9,813 nucleotides of DNA from Candidatus Peregrinibacteria bacterium. GTDB lineage: Bacteria > Patescibacteriota > Gracilibacteria > UBA1369 > LOWO2-01-FULL-3. Location: positions 1 to 9,813 of the forward strand of contig JABJOK010000058.1 in assembly GCA_018664365.1 (NCBI GenBank), read 5' to 3'. A model generated the notes under the pieces. It did no database searches, had not been told where the DNA came from, and saw only the letters and a list, made by a program, of their open reading frames with translations. The translations under genes were made by a program, and so were the position numbers. Positions 1 to 6,416 of the stretch are shown in pieces. How positions within the stretch are numbered: the stretch's first letter is position 1; each line of letters begins with the position of its first letter.

Positions 1-498
1 GATTTTCATACAGCAGAGAACGCGTTTCAATTAATCACGCAAGTCTCAGGAAGAGCAGGAAGATCAGGCACTCAGGGAAAAGTAATCATTCAAACATACA
101 ACCCCGAACACCTCTCATTAACATTCGCAAAAAACCACGACTACAATGAATTCTTCAAATATGAGATCACCCAAAGAAAACTCCTCAAGAATCCCCCATT
201 CTCTAAACTTGCAAAACTTCTTGTAGTAAACCCTTCACTCAACCAGGCAAAGTCAAAAGCAGAGAAAATAGAAGATGCACTTTGGAAAATAGTGCGTGAA
301 GAAGGCCTAAAAGACGAGATCCAAATCAATTCATACCCAGCCTATCTAATGCGCCTTCACAATAAATACAGGCACATAGTATTAATAAAAGACACCAGCA
401 ATTCTGATCTAATCCACAAACTATTAGAAAAACTGCCAAAAGAATATATAATGGACCAAGATCTAAGAATCGATATTGATCCTATAGCCATAACGTAA
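1..498 (+). CDS. priA: Primosomal protein N' (PriA helicase), C-terminal part, cut by window start
   Basis: This is the last 165 residues of PriA, the superfamily 2 3'-5' DNA helicase that recognises stalled or repaired forks and starts replisome reloading in the cytoplasm. The frame is open from base 1 to a TAA at 496-498, so the 5' part of the gene lies outside the window. Residues 10-24 of the fragment contain helicase motif VI (QVSGRAGRSG), followed by the PriA-typical stretch VIIQTYNPEH. The remaining ~125 residues (with KNPPFSKLAKLLVV and a basic/hydrophobic alternating segment) match the C-terminal domain that follows the helicase lobes. The zinc-binding cysteines and Walker motifs would lie upstream and cannot be checked. 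trpS starts 10 bp after the stop, so the two are probably cotranscribed. Identification is strong from motif VI plus the NPEH segment; only the missing 5' part is uncertain. Confidence 0.93.
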   Translation, partial: DFHTAENAFQLITQVSGRAGRSGTQGKVIIQTYNPEHLSLTFAKNHDYNEFFKYEITQRKLLKNPPFSKLAKLLVVNPSLNQAKSKAEKIEDALWKIVREEGLKDEIQINSYPAYLMRLHNKYRHIVLIKDTSNSDLIHKLLEKLPKEYIMDQDLRIDIDPIAIT

Positions 499-508
499 TA
501 ACCAGACC

Positions 509-1477
509 ATGAAAAGAATCCTATCAGGCGTTCAACCAAGCGGGAAACCACATCTTGGAAACTACCTTGGAGCAATGCGCCAACATATAGAAATGCAAAA
601 AGATTTTGAGGCCTTCCTCTTTATCGCAGACCTTCACGCACTTACAACAGTTCGTGATCCAGAATTAATGCGCGAACAAACATTTGATTTAGCAGTTTCA
701 TATCTAGCACTTGGACTAGACCCAGAGAAGACTGTTTTTTTTAAACAATCAGATCTTTCTGAACACGCAGAACTGTGCTGGATTTTTGACTGCATAACAC
801 AAATGCCATTTGTAGAAAGAGCTCACGCATGGAAAGACGCACAGGCCAAAGGTAAAAAAGAAATCTCAGTAGGACTCTTCAACTACCCTGTTCTACAAGC
901 TGCAGACATTCTTCTTTATCAACCAGACCTAGTACCAGTTGGACAAGACCAAAAACAGCACATCGAAATGACGCGAGACATTGCACAAAACTTCAACAAT
1001 ATATTTGGAGAGACATTCCAAATTCCTGAACCACACATCGAAAAAGATGTAGCAGTAGTCCCTGGAACAGATGGACAAAAGATGAGCAAGTCATACGGAA
1101 ACACTATAGAGATCTTTGCAGATGAAAAAACACTCAAAAAACAGGTAATGGGAATCGTAACAGACTCCACTCCTGTTGAAGATCCAAAAGACCCAGAGAA
1201 ATGTAACGTATTCACTCTCTACAAATTAATAGCAACAGAAGAAGAGACAAAAGCCCTTGAAGAACGATATAAAAAAGGAGGCTGGGGCTACGGAGACGCG
1301 AAAAAACTGCTCCTAGAAAAAATCATGGATCACTTCGCAGATGCACGTAAAAAATACGATGAATTAAAAGACAACAAAGATTACATTTACGAAGTATTAG
1401 AAGATGGAGCAAAAAGAGCGAGAAAGGTCGCGAAAAACACGCTAGATCAAGCAAAAAAACAAATAGGTTATAAATAG
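509..1477 (+). CDS. trpS: Tryptophanyl-tRNA synthetase
   Basis: This class I aminoacyl-tRNA synthetase charges tRNA-Trp with tryptophan using ATP. The protein is 322 aa, close to the usual 320-340 for bacterial TrpRS. The HIGH-type signature is PSGKPHLGN at residues 10-18. The Rossmann core carries the TrpRS-typical QAADILLYQPDLVPVGQDQ segment, and the KMSKS loop is exact at residues 191-195. The C-terminal helical anticodon-binding region is lysine-rich and ends in TAG. The ATG at 509 is chosen because MKRILSGVQPSG matches the compact bacterial N-terminus; there is no SD sequence ahead of it (ATAACGTAATAACCAGACC). It lies 10 bp after priA and is probably in the same transcript. No missing active-site residue was seen. 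Confidence 0.97.
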   Translation: MKRILSGVQPSGKPHLGNYLGAMRQHIEMQKDFEAFLFIADLHALTTVRDPELMREQTFDLAVSYLALGLDPEKTVFFKQSDLSEHAELCWIFDCITQMPFVERAHAWKDAQAKGKKEISVGLFNYPVLQAADILLYQPDLVPVGQDQKQHIEMTRDIAQNFNNIFGETFQIPEPHIEKDVAVVPGTDGQKMSKSYGNTIEIFADEKTLKKQVMGIVTDSTPVEDPKDPEKCNVFTLYKLIATEEETKALEERYKKGGWGYGDAKKLLLEKIMDHFADARKKYDELKDNKDYIYEVLEDGAKRARKVAKNTLDQAKKQIGYK

Positions 1478-1478
1478 C

Positions 1479-1507
1479 TTGAACTTTTATTCTGCTTAGA
1501 TTAAATT
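1479..1507 (+). promoter_or_regulatory. Candidate pyrG promoter
   Basis: TTGAAC (1479-1484) and TAAATT (1502-1507) are separated by 17 bp; each matches the sigma-70 consensus at 4 of 6 positions. The predicted start of transcription falls in the GGGAGGG run at 1512-1518, leaving a leader of only about 28 nt before the TTG of pyrG. The match is modest and the DNA is AT-rich, so a chance occurrence is possible. The 64-bp gap after trpS is the largest in the window, which fits a promoter here. Confidence 0.35.
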
Positions 1508-1541
1508 GATTGGGAGGGCAGATTTTTAAATTCAATTCAAC

Positions 1542-3152
1542 TTGTGTAAATACATCTTTGTTACTGGTGGTGTGTGTAGTTCCTTGGGAAAAGGGATAGC
1601 TTCCGCCTCCATTGGAGCCCTGTTAACCGCTTCAGGCAAAAAAGTATTCACACAAAAGCTAGATCCATATTTCAACGTTGATCCTGGAACAATGAGTCCT
1701 TTTCAACATGGAGAAGTATTCGTAACAGAAGACGGAAGCGAAACAGATCTAGACCTAGGGCACTACGAAAGATTCATAGACACAAATTTAAACAAATTTT
1801 CTTCAGTAACTAGCGGTAGAGTTTATGGAGAAGTTTTAGACAAAGAGAGAAAGGGAAATTTCCTTGGAAGAACAATTCAAATTATTCCACATATAACAAA
1901 TGCTATTCAGGACAAGATTATGGAAGCATCTGAAAAAAGCGGATGTGACGTTATGATGTGTGAAATAGGAGGAACTGTCGGAGATATGGAAGGACTAGCA
2001 TTTATGGAAGCAATTAGACAACTACGCAATAAGCTAGGAAGTGAGAACACATTTTTTGTTCACCTCACACTCCTCCCCTATCTTGCAGGGTCAAAAGAGC
2101 TTAAGACAAAGCCAACTCAAGCATCAGTACGAGAGATGAGATCAATCGGAATTCAACCAGATATGATTCTGGCACGAGCAGACTATCCTATCAAAAAAGA
2201 ACATCTACAAAAAATCGCACTATTCGGTGATGTAGAAGAAAAATACGTAATTCCAGCTCAAACAGTGAAATCAATTTATGATTGCCCTGTTAATTTTGAA
2301 AAATACGGAATCACACAGCTAATTGCAGACAAATTAAAACTTGGAAAACTTAAGCCAAATCTAAAAGAATGGAAAGCTGTATCGAGAAAAATCCATGCAA
2401 AGAAAGAAACTCTAAAGATAGCACTAGTAGGAAAGTACACAGGTCTCGATGACGCATATTTAAGCGTAATAGAATCATTGAAGATTGCCTGTTACCACAA
2501 CACACGCGATCTAGAAGTTGTGTGGGTCAGTTCAGAAAAACTAGAGAAGAAGGATAGAAAAACCTGGAATGAACTTAAAAAATGTGATGGGATTGTAGTT
2601 CCAGGAGGATTCGGAATTAGAGGAACAGAAGGAAAAATATTAGCAGCAAAATACGCCCGTGAAAACAAAGTTCCATATCTTGGCCTATGCCTTGGAATGC
2701 AAATAATGACAATCGAATTTGCAAGACATGCACTAAAAAATCCAAAAATAACTTCAGAAGAGTTTGATGAAAACAGCGCTGTAGGAAAAGAAAATCATAT
2801 CATCCACTTCCTACCAGGCCAGCACAAAGATAGGGAAAAAGGAGGAACCCTAAGGCTTGGGGCATACAAATGCAGCCTGGTGAAAGGCACAAAAACCCGA
2901 AAATTATATGATCAAGCAAATATAAGTGAACGCCACAGACACCGTTATGAATTCAACAGCGAATTCAAGGAATCTCTAGAAAAAGAAGGAATGATATTTG
3001 CTGGAATAAACCCAGAAAATAAACTAGTTGAAATAGCTGAACTAAAAGGACATCCTTTTATGATAGGCTCTCAATTCCATCCTGAGTTCAAATCTCGACC
3101 AAACCGCCCACATCCCCTATTCTTTGGTTTCATTAAGGCTGCAAAAAAGTAG
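1542..3152 (+). CDS. pyrG: CTP synthase (glutamine-hydrolysing), TTG start
   Basis: CTP synthase converts UTP to CTP with ATP and glutamine-derived ammonia, the last step of pyrimidine nucleotide synthesis. At 536 aa it is a normal full-length enzyme. The N-terminal amidoligase domain (about 1-270) has the P-loop VTGGVCSSLGKGI (7-19), the LDLGHYERF segment (70-78) and CEIGGTVGD (140-148), which carry ATP/Mg and UTP contacts in the family. The glutaminase domain (about 290-536) has the oxyanion loop PGGFGIRG near 354-361, the nucleophile Cys383 in GLCLGMQ, and the His513/Glu515 pair in FHPEF, so the triad is complete. The start must be TTG at 1542: the frame is closed by TAA at 1527-1529, no ATG or GTG lies in frame before the conserved KYIFVTGG, and there is no SD at normal distance (GGGAGGG is about 24 nt upstream). 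The stop is TAG. The gene may have its own promoter in the 64-bp gap after trpS. Confidence 0.97.
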   Translation: MCKYIFVTGGVCSSLGKGIASASIGALLTASGKKVFTQKLDPYFNVDPGTMSPFQHGEVFVTEDGSETDLDLGHYERFIDTNLNKFSSVTSGRVYGEVLDKERKGNFLGRTIQIIPHITNAIQDKIMEASEKSGCDVMMCEIGGTVGDMEGLAFMEAIRQLRNKLGSENTFFVHLTLLPYLAGSKELKTKPTQASVREMRSIGIQPDMILARADYPIKKEHLQKIALFGDVEEKYVIPAQTVKSIYDCPVNFEKYGITQLIADKLKLGKLKPNLKEWKAVSRKIHAKKETLKIALVGKYTGLDDAYLSVIESLKIACYHNTRDLEVVWVSSEKLEKKDRKTWNELKKCDGIVVPGGFGIRGTEGKILAAKYARENKVPYLGLCLGMQIMTIEFARHALKNPKITSEEFDENSAVGKENHIIHFLPGQHKDREKGGTLRLGAYKCSLVKGTKTRKLYDQANISERHRHRYEFNSEFKESLEKEGMIFAGINPENKLVEIAELKGHPFMIGSQFHPEFKSRPNRPHPLFFGFIKAAKK

Positions 3153-3169
3153 CAACTTTCCCTACATTT

Positions 3170-3178
3170 TGCTAGAAT
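3170..3178 (+). promoter_or_regulatory. Candidate extended -10 promoter before the membrane operon
   Basis: TGCTAGAAT is an extended -10 element (TGn followed by TAGAAT, 5 of 6 to TATAAT). No recognisable -35 lies 16-18 bp upstream, which extended -10 promoters can tolerate. Initiation would fall near 3185 and give about 30 nt of leader before the ATG at 3216. It sits in the 63-bp gap after pyrG, where the function of the genes changes from nucleotide synthesis to membrane proteins. The call rests on one short motif. Confidence 0.35.
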
Positions 3179-3215
3179 CGACAAGTAAAGAAGGCTTGTT
3201 TCTCATTCCAACAAA

Positions 3216-4604
3216 ATGCCTGTATTCAAATATAACGTAGCAAATAAAGAAGGGAAAAAACTTTCCGGTACAGTTGAAGCACCCGACGAAAGCACTGCTA
3301 GAGTCGAGCTCAACAACCTGGGTTTTTCCATACTCTCGTTAGAAGAAATTGCAGAGGCTCCAAAAATCGATAAAAAACTCAAGAAATTCGTCTTTGAAGC
3401 TGTAGATAAAAATTCCAAATTAGTCACAGGAACCATTCCCTCAAAAAACCAAGAAGAAGGAATGCGTAAGTTAATATCTGAATATGAATTAACAGTTTCA
3501 GCCATCTGGCCTGAAGGAGCTTCAGAAAAAGAAATATCAGAGGCTAGAAAAAAAGGGACAGAAGTTTTACAGGAAAAGCTCAACTCAGAAATGGAAAATA
3601 TAAAAGCTGAGCAAGCCGCACAAACATTAGAACAGCAAAAGGAAGAAGCTTTCACCAAGGCCAAAATAGAATACATTCTGAGAGATGTTAATGCACTTCT
3701 TAAAAAATTCGATACAAAGCTTGAACTTGATCAAAAAGCTGAAATAAACAAGAAAATCAACAAACTTCTTAGAATTAAGAACAGTAAAAACCTAAGCTAT
3801 ATACTAAAAACAGCTCAAGAACTTCTCGAATTCATACAATTCCAAGAAAAGTCTCTTTTTGAACGTGGATATAAAGAAGAAAGATTAGAACTAGAGATCC
3901 AAACAAAAAACCTACTCAATGAATTATACAAAACCTCAAAACCAAAAAGTATTGGAGAAGATATTGTAAGAAAAATAGAGAAATGGGAAGAATCTAATAT
4001 TCACAAGAGTAAATCTAAGCCAAAGGCTTCAACTAAATTCGTCCACAAAATCTTACAAAAAATTAAAAGATGGTTTGTAACTCCTCCTGAAATTGCCGCA
4101 ATTAAGTCTCAAATAAAAATCTACAACAGGCAAATAAAAGATTTTGCTCTTTTGTACTTCAAGGAACCTACAAAAGAGTACAAGTCAAAAGTTATCAAAG
4201 CGATCAAAACAATTTGGAGAGCGCGCCAAAAAGCAAAACACAGTCTCAAACACGCAGGAGAATTAATGAAAAACCGAAGAAAAGACATTACTGAATACAA
4301 TGAGAACTTAACCTTGTCCCTCATAGAAGAGCTTAATGCTCTAACAGGATGGCTGCTTGGATTCTATCTAATATTCTATTTCATAGCCCTATACATAACC
4401 ACTAAAGATTTCGGCCTTGGAGAAATACCTCAAGGGTTTTACATCTACAACAGCCAATTATTTAAATATATTTTAGCTATTCTATTCTTATTACACGCAT
4501 CAACTTCATTGAAAATGAATTTCTTCAAGAAAAGCTTCATAGCAAATTTAATACTTGCCCCAGCTTTTATTTTTAGTAGCATAATCGTCATTCTTAACTT
4601 TTAA
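3216..4604 (+). CDS. Membrane protein with two PilC/GspF N-terminus-like modules and coiled coil
   Basis: This is a 462-aa protein of unknown function. Residues 1-45 (MPVFKYNVANKEGKKLSGTV, then alternating A/L spacing to LGFSILSLEEI) strongly resemble the short domain that opens type II secretion/type IV pilus protein F/PilC. Residues 57-100 (KFVFEAVDKNSKLVTGTI...) look like a second, diverged copy. Residues ~105-365 are highly charged and helical with Glu/Lys/Gln-rich coiled-coil character, and no catalytic motif was recognised. Three probable membrane helices follow, near 373-394, 414-430 and 440-461, so the bulk is likely cytoplasmic and anchored at its C-terminus. The normal GspF helical-bundle repeats are not recognisable. 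The start ATG is fixed by an in-frame TAA at 3186; there is no SD at normal spacing. Its TAA is 2 bp before the next ATG, implying an operon with the Lgt-like gene. A distant PilC homologue or a lineage-specific scaffold are both possible. Confidence 0.8.
   Translation: MPVFKYNVANKEGKKLSGTVEAPDESTARVELNNLGFSILSLEEIAEAPKIDKKLKKFVFEAVDKNSKLVTGTIPSKNQEEGMRKLISEYELTVSAIWPEGASEKEISEARKKGTEVLQEKLNSEMENIKAEQAAQTLEQQKEEAFTKAKIEYILRDVNALLKKFDTKLELDQKAEINKKINKLLRIKNSKNLSYILKTAQELLEFIQFQEKSLFERGYKEERLELEIQTKNLLNELYKTSKPKSIGEDIVRKIEKWEESNIHKSKSKPKASTKFVHKILQKIKRWFVTPPEIAAIKSQIKIYNRQIKDFALLYFKEPTKEYKSKVIKAIKTIWRARQKAKHSLKHAGELMKNRRKDITEYNENLTLSLIEELNALTGWLLGFYLIFYFIALYITTKDFGLGEIPQGFYIYNSQLFKYILAILFLLHASTSLKMNFFKKSFIANLILAPAFIFSSIIVILNF
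4147..4178. repeat. Perfect 10-bp inverted repeat inside the PilC-N-like gene
   Basis: CTCTTTTGTA (4147-4156) and TACAAAAGAG (4169-4178) are exact inverted copies around a 12-base loop. A second pairing, TTGTACT (4152-4158) with AGTACAA (4177-4183), overlaps it, so the two hairpins would exclude each other. No T-run follows, so it does not look like an intrinsic terminator. It may be a coincidence of AT-rich lysine/phenylalanine codons. Confidence 0.5.
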
Positions 4605-4606
4605 AT

Positions 4607-5404
4607 ATGTTCCCCGAACTACTTTCAACCAAATTGATAACAATTCACACTCTTTGGATATTTGTCGCAATTGCAGTCATTGTAACAACTATTATAGGTA
4701 TAAACTTTGCAAAAGCATACGGTCTTAAAATACAATTTATAAGCGACAACTCTCTTCTAATGATTCTATCAGGGCTAGTTGGTGGACGCATCTTAGGAGT
4801 TGCAGAAAACTATTACGCATATTTCTATGAATTCAGCTTTGAGAGCCTTATAAAGACGTTGTACGTATGGGATCAAAACATAAGTGCTATTGGATTCGTA
4901 TTAGGAATGCTCATATATCTTTATTATATCTGCAAAAAGAATGAACGAGATATTTTCAAATGGCTTGATGCATTAAGTCCAGCCCTACTAATAGGTTTTG
5001 CAATCGGACACCTTGGAGAATTCTTTGCTGGAATAAATTACGGGAAGGAAACTGGTTTACCATGGGGAGTAAACTTTGAAAGCCCTGCTATAAAATACGC
5101 TGTCCCTATTCATCCAACACAAATTTATGCATTCCTATACACAGTGGCACTGGTGGCATTTATAATTTGGCTTAGCAAAAACAAAAAAGTGATTGAATTA
5201 GAGAAAAATGGATTCATTGCTGGAGTAACAGTGCTGCTATATTCATTTTTGCAATTCATTGAAAACTTCTTTAGAGGAGACGATACAATTGCAATTTTAG
5301 GAGTAAGACTACCTCAAATACTCCTACTTCTAACAAGCATATTAGCTGGTGTATTTATATATCTTCGCTATAATAAGCGCACAAAAAAGTCATTTCGTAA
5401 CTAA
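4607..5404 (+). CDS. Lgt-family (prolipoprotein diacylglyceryl transferase-like) membrane protein with degenerate active site
   Basis: This 265-aa polytopic membrane protein has the family length and about seven hydrophobic segments. Family landmarks are GGRI (59-62), VWD (87-89), the G-x-L-G-x-F core of the Lgt signature at 134-146, LPWGV (151-155) and PIHPTQIY (167-174). Lgt transfers diacylglycerol from phosphatidylglycerol to the lipobox cysteine of prolipoproteins. Aligning by eye to E. coli Lgt from memory, most functionally important positions differ: Tyr26 is Leu16, His103 is Ile95, Arg143 is His135, Asn146 is Glu138, Glu151 is Ile143, Arg239 is Gln216 and Glu243 is Asn220 (Glu219 is adjacent). 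Gly154 is kept (Gly146). Family membership is well supported, but normal activity is doubtful, so no symbol is given. It starts 2 bp after the upstream stop (TAAATATG), suggesting translational coupling, and ends 8 bp before the next gene. It may be a repurposed homologue or a strongly diverged Lgt. Confidence 0.85.
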   Translation: MFPELLSTKLITIHTLWIFVAIAVIVTTIIGINFAKAYGLKIQFISDNSLLMILSGLVGGRILGVAENYYAYFYEFSFESLIKTLYVWDQNISAIGFVLGMLIYLYYICKKNERDIFKWLDALSPALLIGFAIGHLGEFFAGINYGKETGLPWGVNFESPAIKYAVPIHPTQIYAFLYTVALVAFIIWLSKNKKVIELEKNGFIAGVTVLLYSFLQFIENFFRGDDTIAILGVRLPQILLLLTSILAGVFIYLRYNKRTKKSFRN

Positions 5405-5412
5405 AAAATAAA

Positions 5413-5835
5413 ATGCAATTTATAAGTTATCTATTCGAAACAAGTCCTGGAGCAGAATTCCTGTATTTCTATCCCCTGCTAGGGTTAATAGCATTTCTGA
5501 TTATTGCATCAATAGTTGCTTCTGTAGTTTATAAGAAAAAGAAGAAGCATGATTTTGCATATAAAAGGCTATTTAAAAGCTTAAGCCCAAGATTGCTCTT
5601 AATGGGTCTACTTTTCCTTCTTCTACTGGGAGTTCGCTATGAAAACATCCCATATTTTTCAATGAGAATCTGGATATATCTATCTCTTATACTTCTAGCA
5701 TATATTGCCTACGTATACATTAAAATTGCACGCGTTCAATATCCTAAAGAAAAGCAAAACGTAGAGCATAAAGTAAAACACTCAAGCACAAAGGAGGAAA
5801 ACAAATATCTTCCTAACAAGAAAAAGAGGAAGTAA
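5413..5835 (+). CDS. Small membrane protein of unknown function, three predicted helices
   Basis: I do not recognise this 140-aa protein. Hydrophobic segments lie near residues 17-40, 58-75 and 82-104. A KKKKK cluster directly after helix 1 and a strongly basic, hydrophilic C-terminal tail (105-140, ending NKKKRK) follow the positive-inside rule if the short N-terminus faces out and the tail lies in the cytoplasm. No catalytic motif, lipobox or cleavable signal peptide is evident. The ATG at 5413 is 8 bp after the Lgt-like stop, so it is probably cotranscribed with that gene and the PilC-N-like gene. A partner role for the Lgt-like protein is plausible only from position. The coding sequence contains a perfect AAGGAGG at 5791-5797 with no start codon after it. 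Its TAA directly abuts the stop of greA on the other strand. Confidence 0.75.
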   Translation: MQFISYLFETSPGAEFLYFYPLLGLIAFLIIASIVASVVYKKKKKHDFAYKRLFKSLSPRLLLMGLLFLLLLGVRYENIPYFSMRIWIYLSLILLAYIAYVYIKIARVQYPKEKQNVEHKVKHSSTKEENKYLPNKKKRK

Positions 5836-6390
5836 TCAGTCTAGTTTTACAATTTTATACTCAATTGATCCTGATGGAGCAATTACCTTTACTGAATCTC
5901 CCTTTTCGTGATCTAGTAAAGCAGTCCCAACTGGAGACTCATTAGAAATTTTACCTTCAAATGGATCAGCCTCTGTTGAACCCACTATTGTATAAACCTC
6001 AAGCTCGTCTTTCTTCTTTGAAAGATTTTTAAGATGAACTGTAGTTCCAAGTTGAACCGTTTTTGTAACCTGATGCTTATCAGAAATAATTTTCGCACTC
6101 TTAATCTTTCCCTCAAGCTCCAAGATACGTCCCTCAACAAAAGCCTGTTCGTTTTTAGACTCTTCGTACTCAGCATTCTCAGAAAGATCTCCGTAAGAAA
6201 TAGCCTCCTTAAGACGAGCAGCTACCTCTTTTCTCTTAACATTTCTTAGGTTATCTAACTCCTCTACCAACTTATCTAATCCTTCTTTTGTAATTAAAGT
6301 TGCTTTCTTTCCATCATCTGTCAAAAATTCATCATGTACTATCTGTGAAACATCCTTCTTCTCATCTTTCTTAGTTTTTTTCTTAGGCAT
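5836..6390 (-). CDS. greA: Transcription elongation factor GreA, with lysine-rich N-terminal extension
   Basis: GreA binds the secondary channel of RNA polymerase and stimulates cleavage of backtracked transcripts. The protein is 184 aa from the ATG at 6390, against about 158 in most bacteria. The extra ~29 residues are an N-terminal tail (MPKKKTKKDEKKD...) ahead of the usual beginning (LITKEGLDKLVEEL, 32-45). The coiled-coil hairpin tip GDLSENAEYEESK (67-79) keeps the acidic pair Asp68 and Glu71, equivalent to the catalytic residues of E. coli GreA. The FKBP-like C-terminal domain with SPVGTALLDHEKGD follows and ends VKLD-TGA. A TTG at 6408 would add six residues but has T rather than A at -3, so the ATG is preferred; neither start has an SD. 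The gap after rpoD is 26 bp, so it is probably the last gene of the dnaG-rpoD transcript. This is the only TGA stop in the window. Confidence 0.95.
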   Translation of the reverse strand: MPKKKTKKDEKKDVSQIVHDEFLTDDGKKATLITKEGLDKLVEELDNLRNVKRKEVAARLKEAISYGDLSENAEYEESKNEQAFVEGRILELEGKIKSAKIISDKHQVTKTVQLGTTVHLKNLSKKKDELEVYTIVGSTEADPFEGKISNESPVGTALLDHEKGDSVKVIAPSGSIEYKIVKLD

Positions 6391-6416
6391 AATTTTAATG
6401 TTAACCAATAATATTT

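Noticed and set aside
919..1215. 98-codon open frame on the - strand inside trpS
   Set aside because: Lies opposite conserved TrpRS motifs including KMSKS, with no independent support.
1504..1537. Possible leader hairpin AATTGA/TCAATT before pyrG
   Set aside because: Six A/T-rich pairs with a 22-base loop would be very unstable, and no anti-structure or attenuator is visible.
3180..3200. Possible terminator hairpin after pyrG (GACAAG/CTTGTT)
   Set aside because: The stem is only 5-6 bp with a wobble pair, the loop is 9 bases and the following bases TCTCATT are not a T-run; it is not convincing as an intrinsic terminator.
3203..3676. 157-codon open frame on the - strand opposite the PilC-N-like gene
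   Set aside because: Antisense shadow of a frame whose translation matches a known module; its serine/phenylalanine-rich product reflects the complement of Lys/Glu codons.
5836..5838. TGA at the end of greA read as glycine (code 25 of Gracilibacteria/Absconditabacteria)
   Set aside because: GreA ends at its normal length after VKLD, and read-through would run antisense into the convergent gene. No in-frame TGA interrupts any other gene, so the standard bacterial code fits.
6391..6408. Upstream TTG start for greA at 6408
   Set aside because: It would add six residues outside the family, lacks an SD and has T at -3, whereas the ATG at 6390 has the A at -3 shared by the other seven starts.
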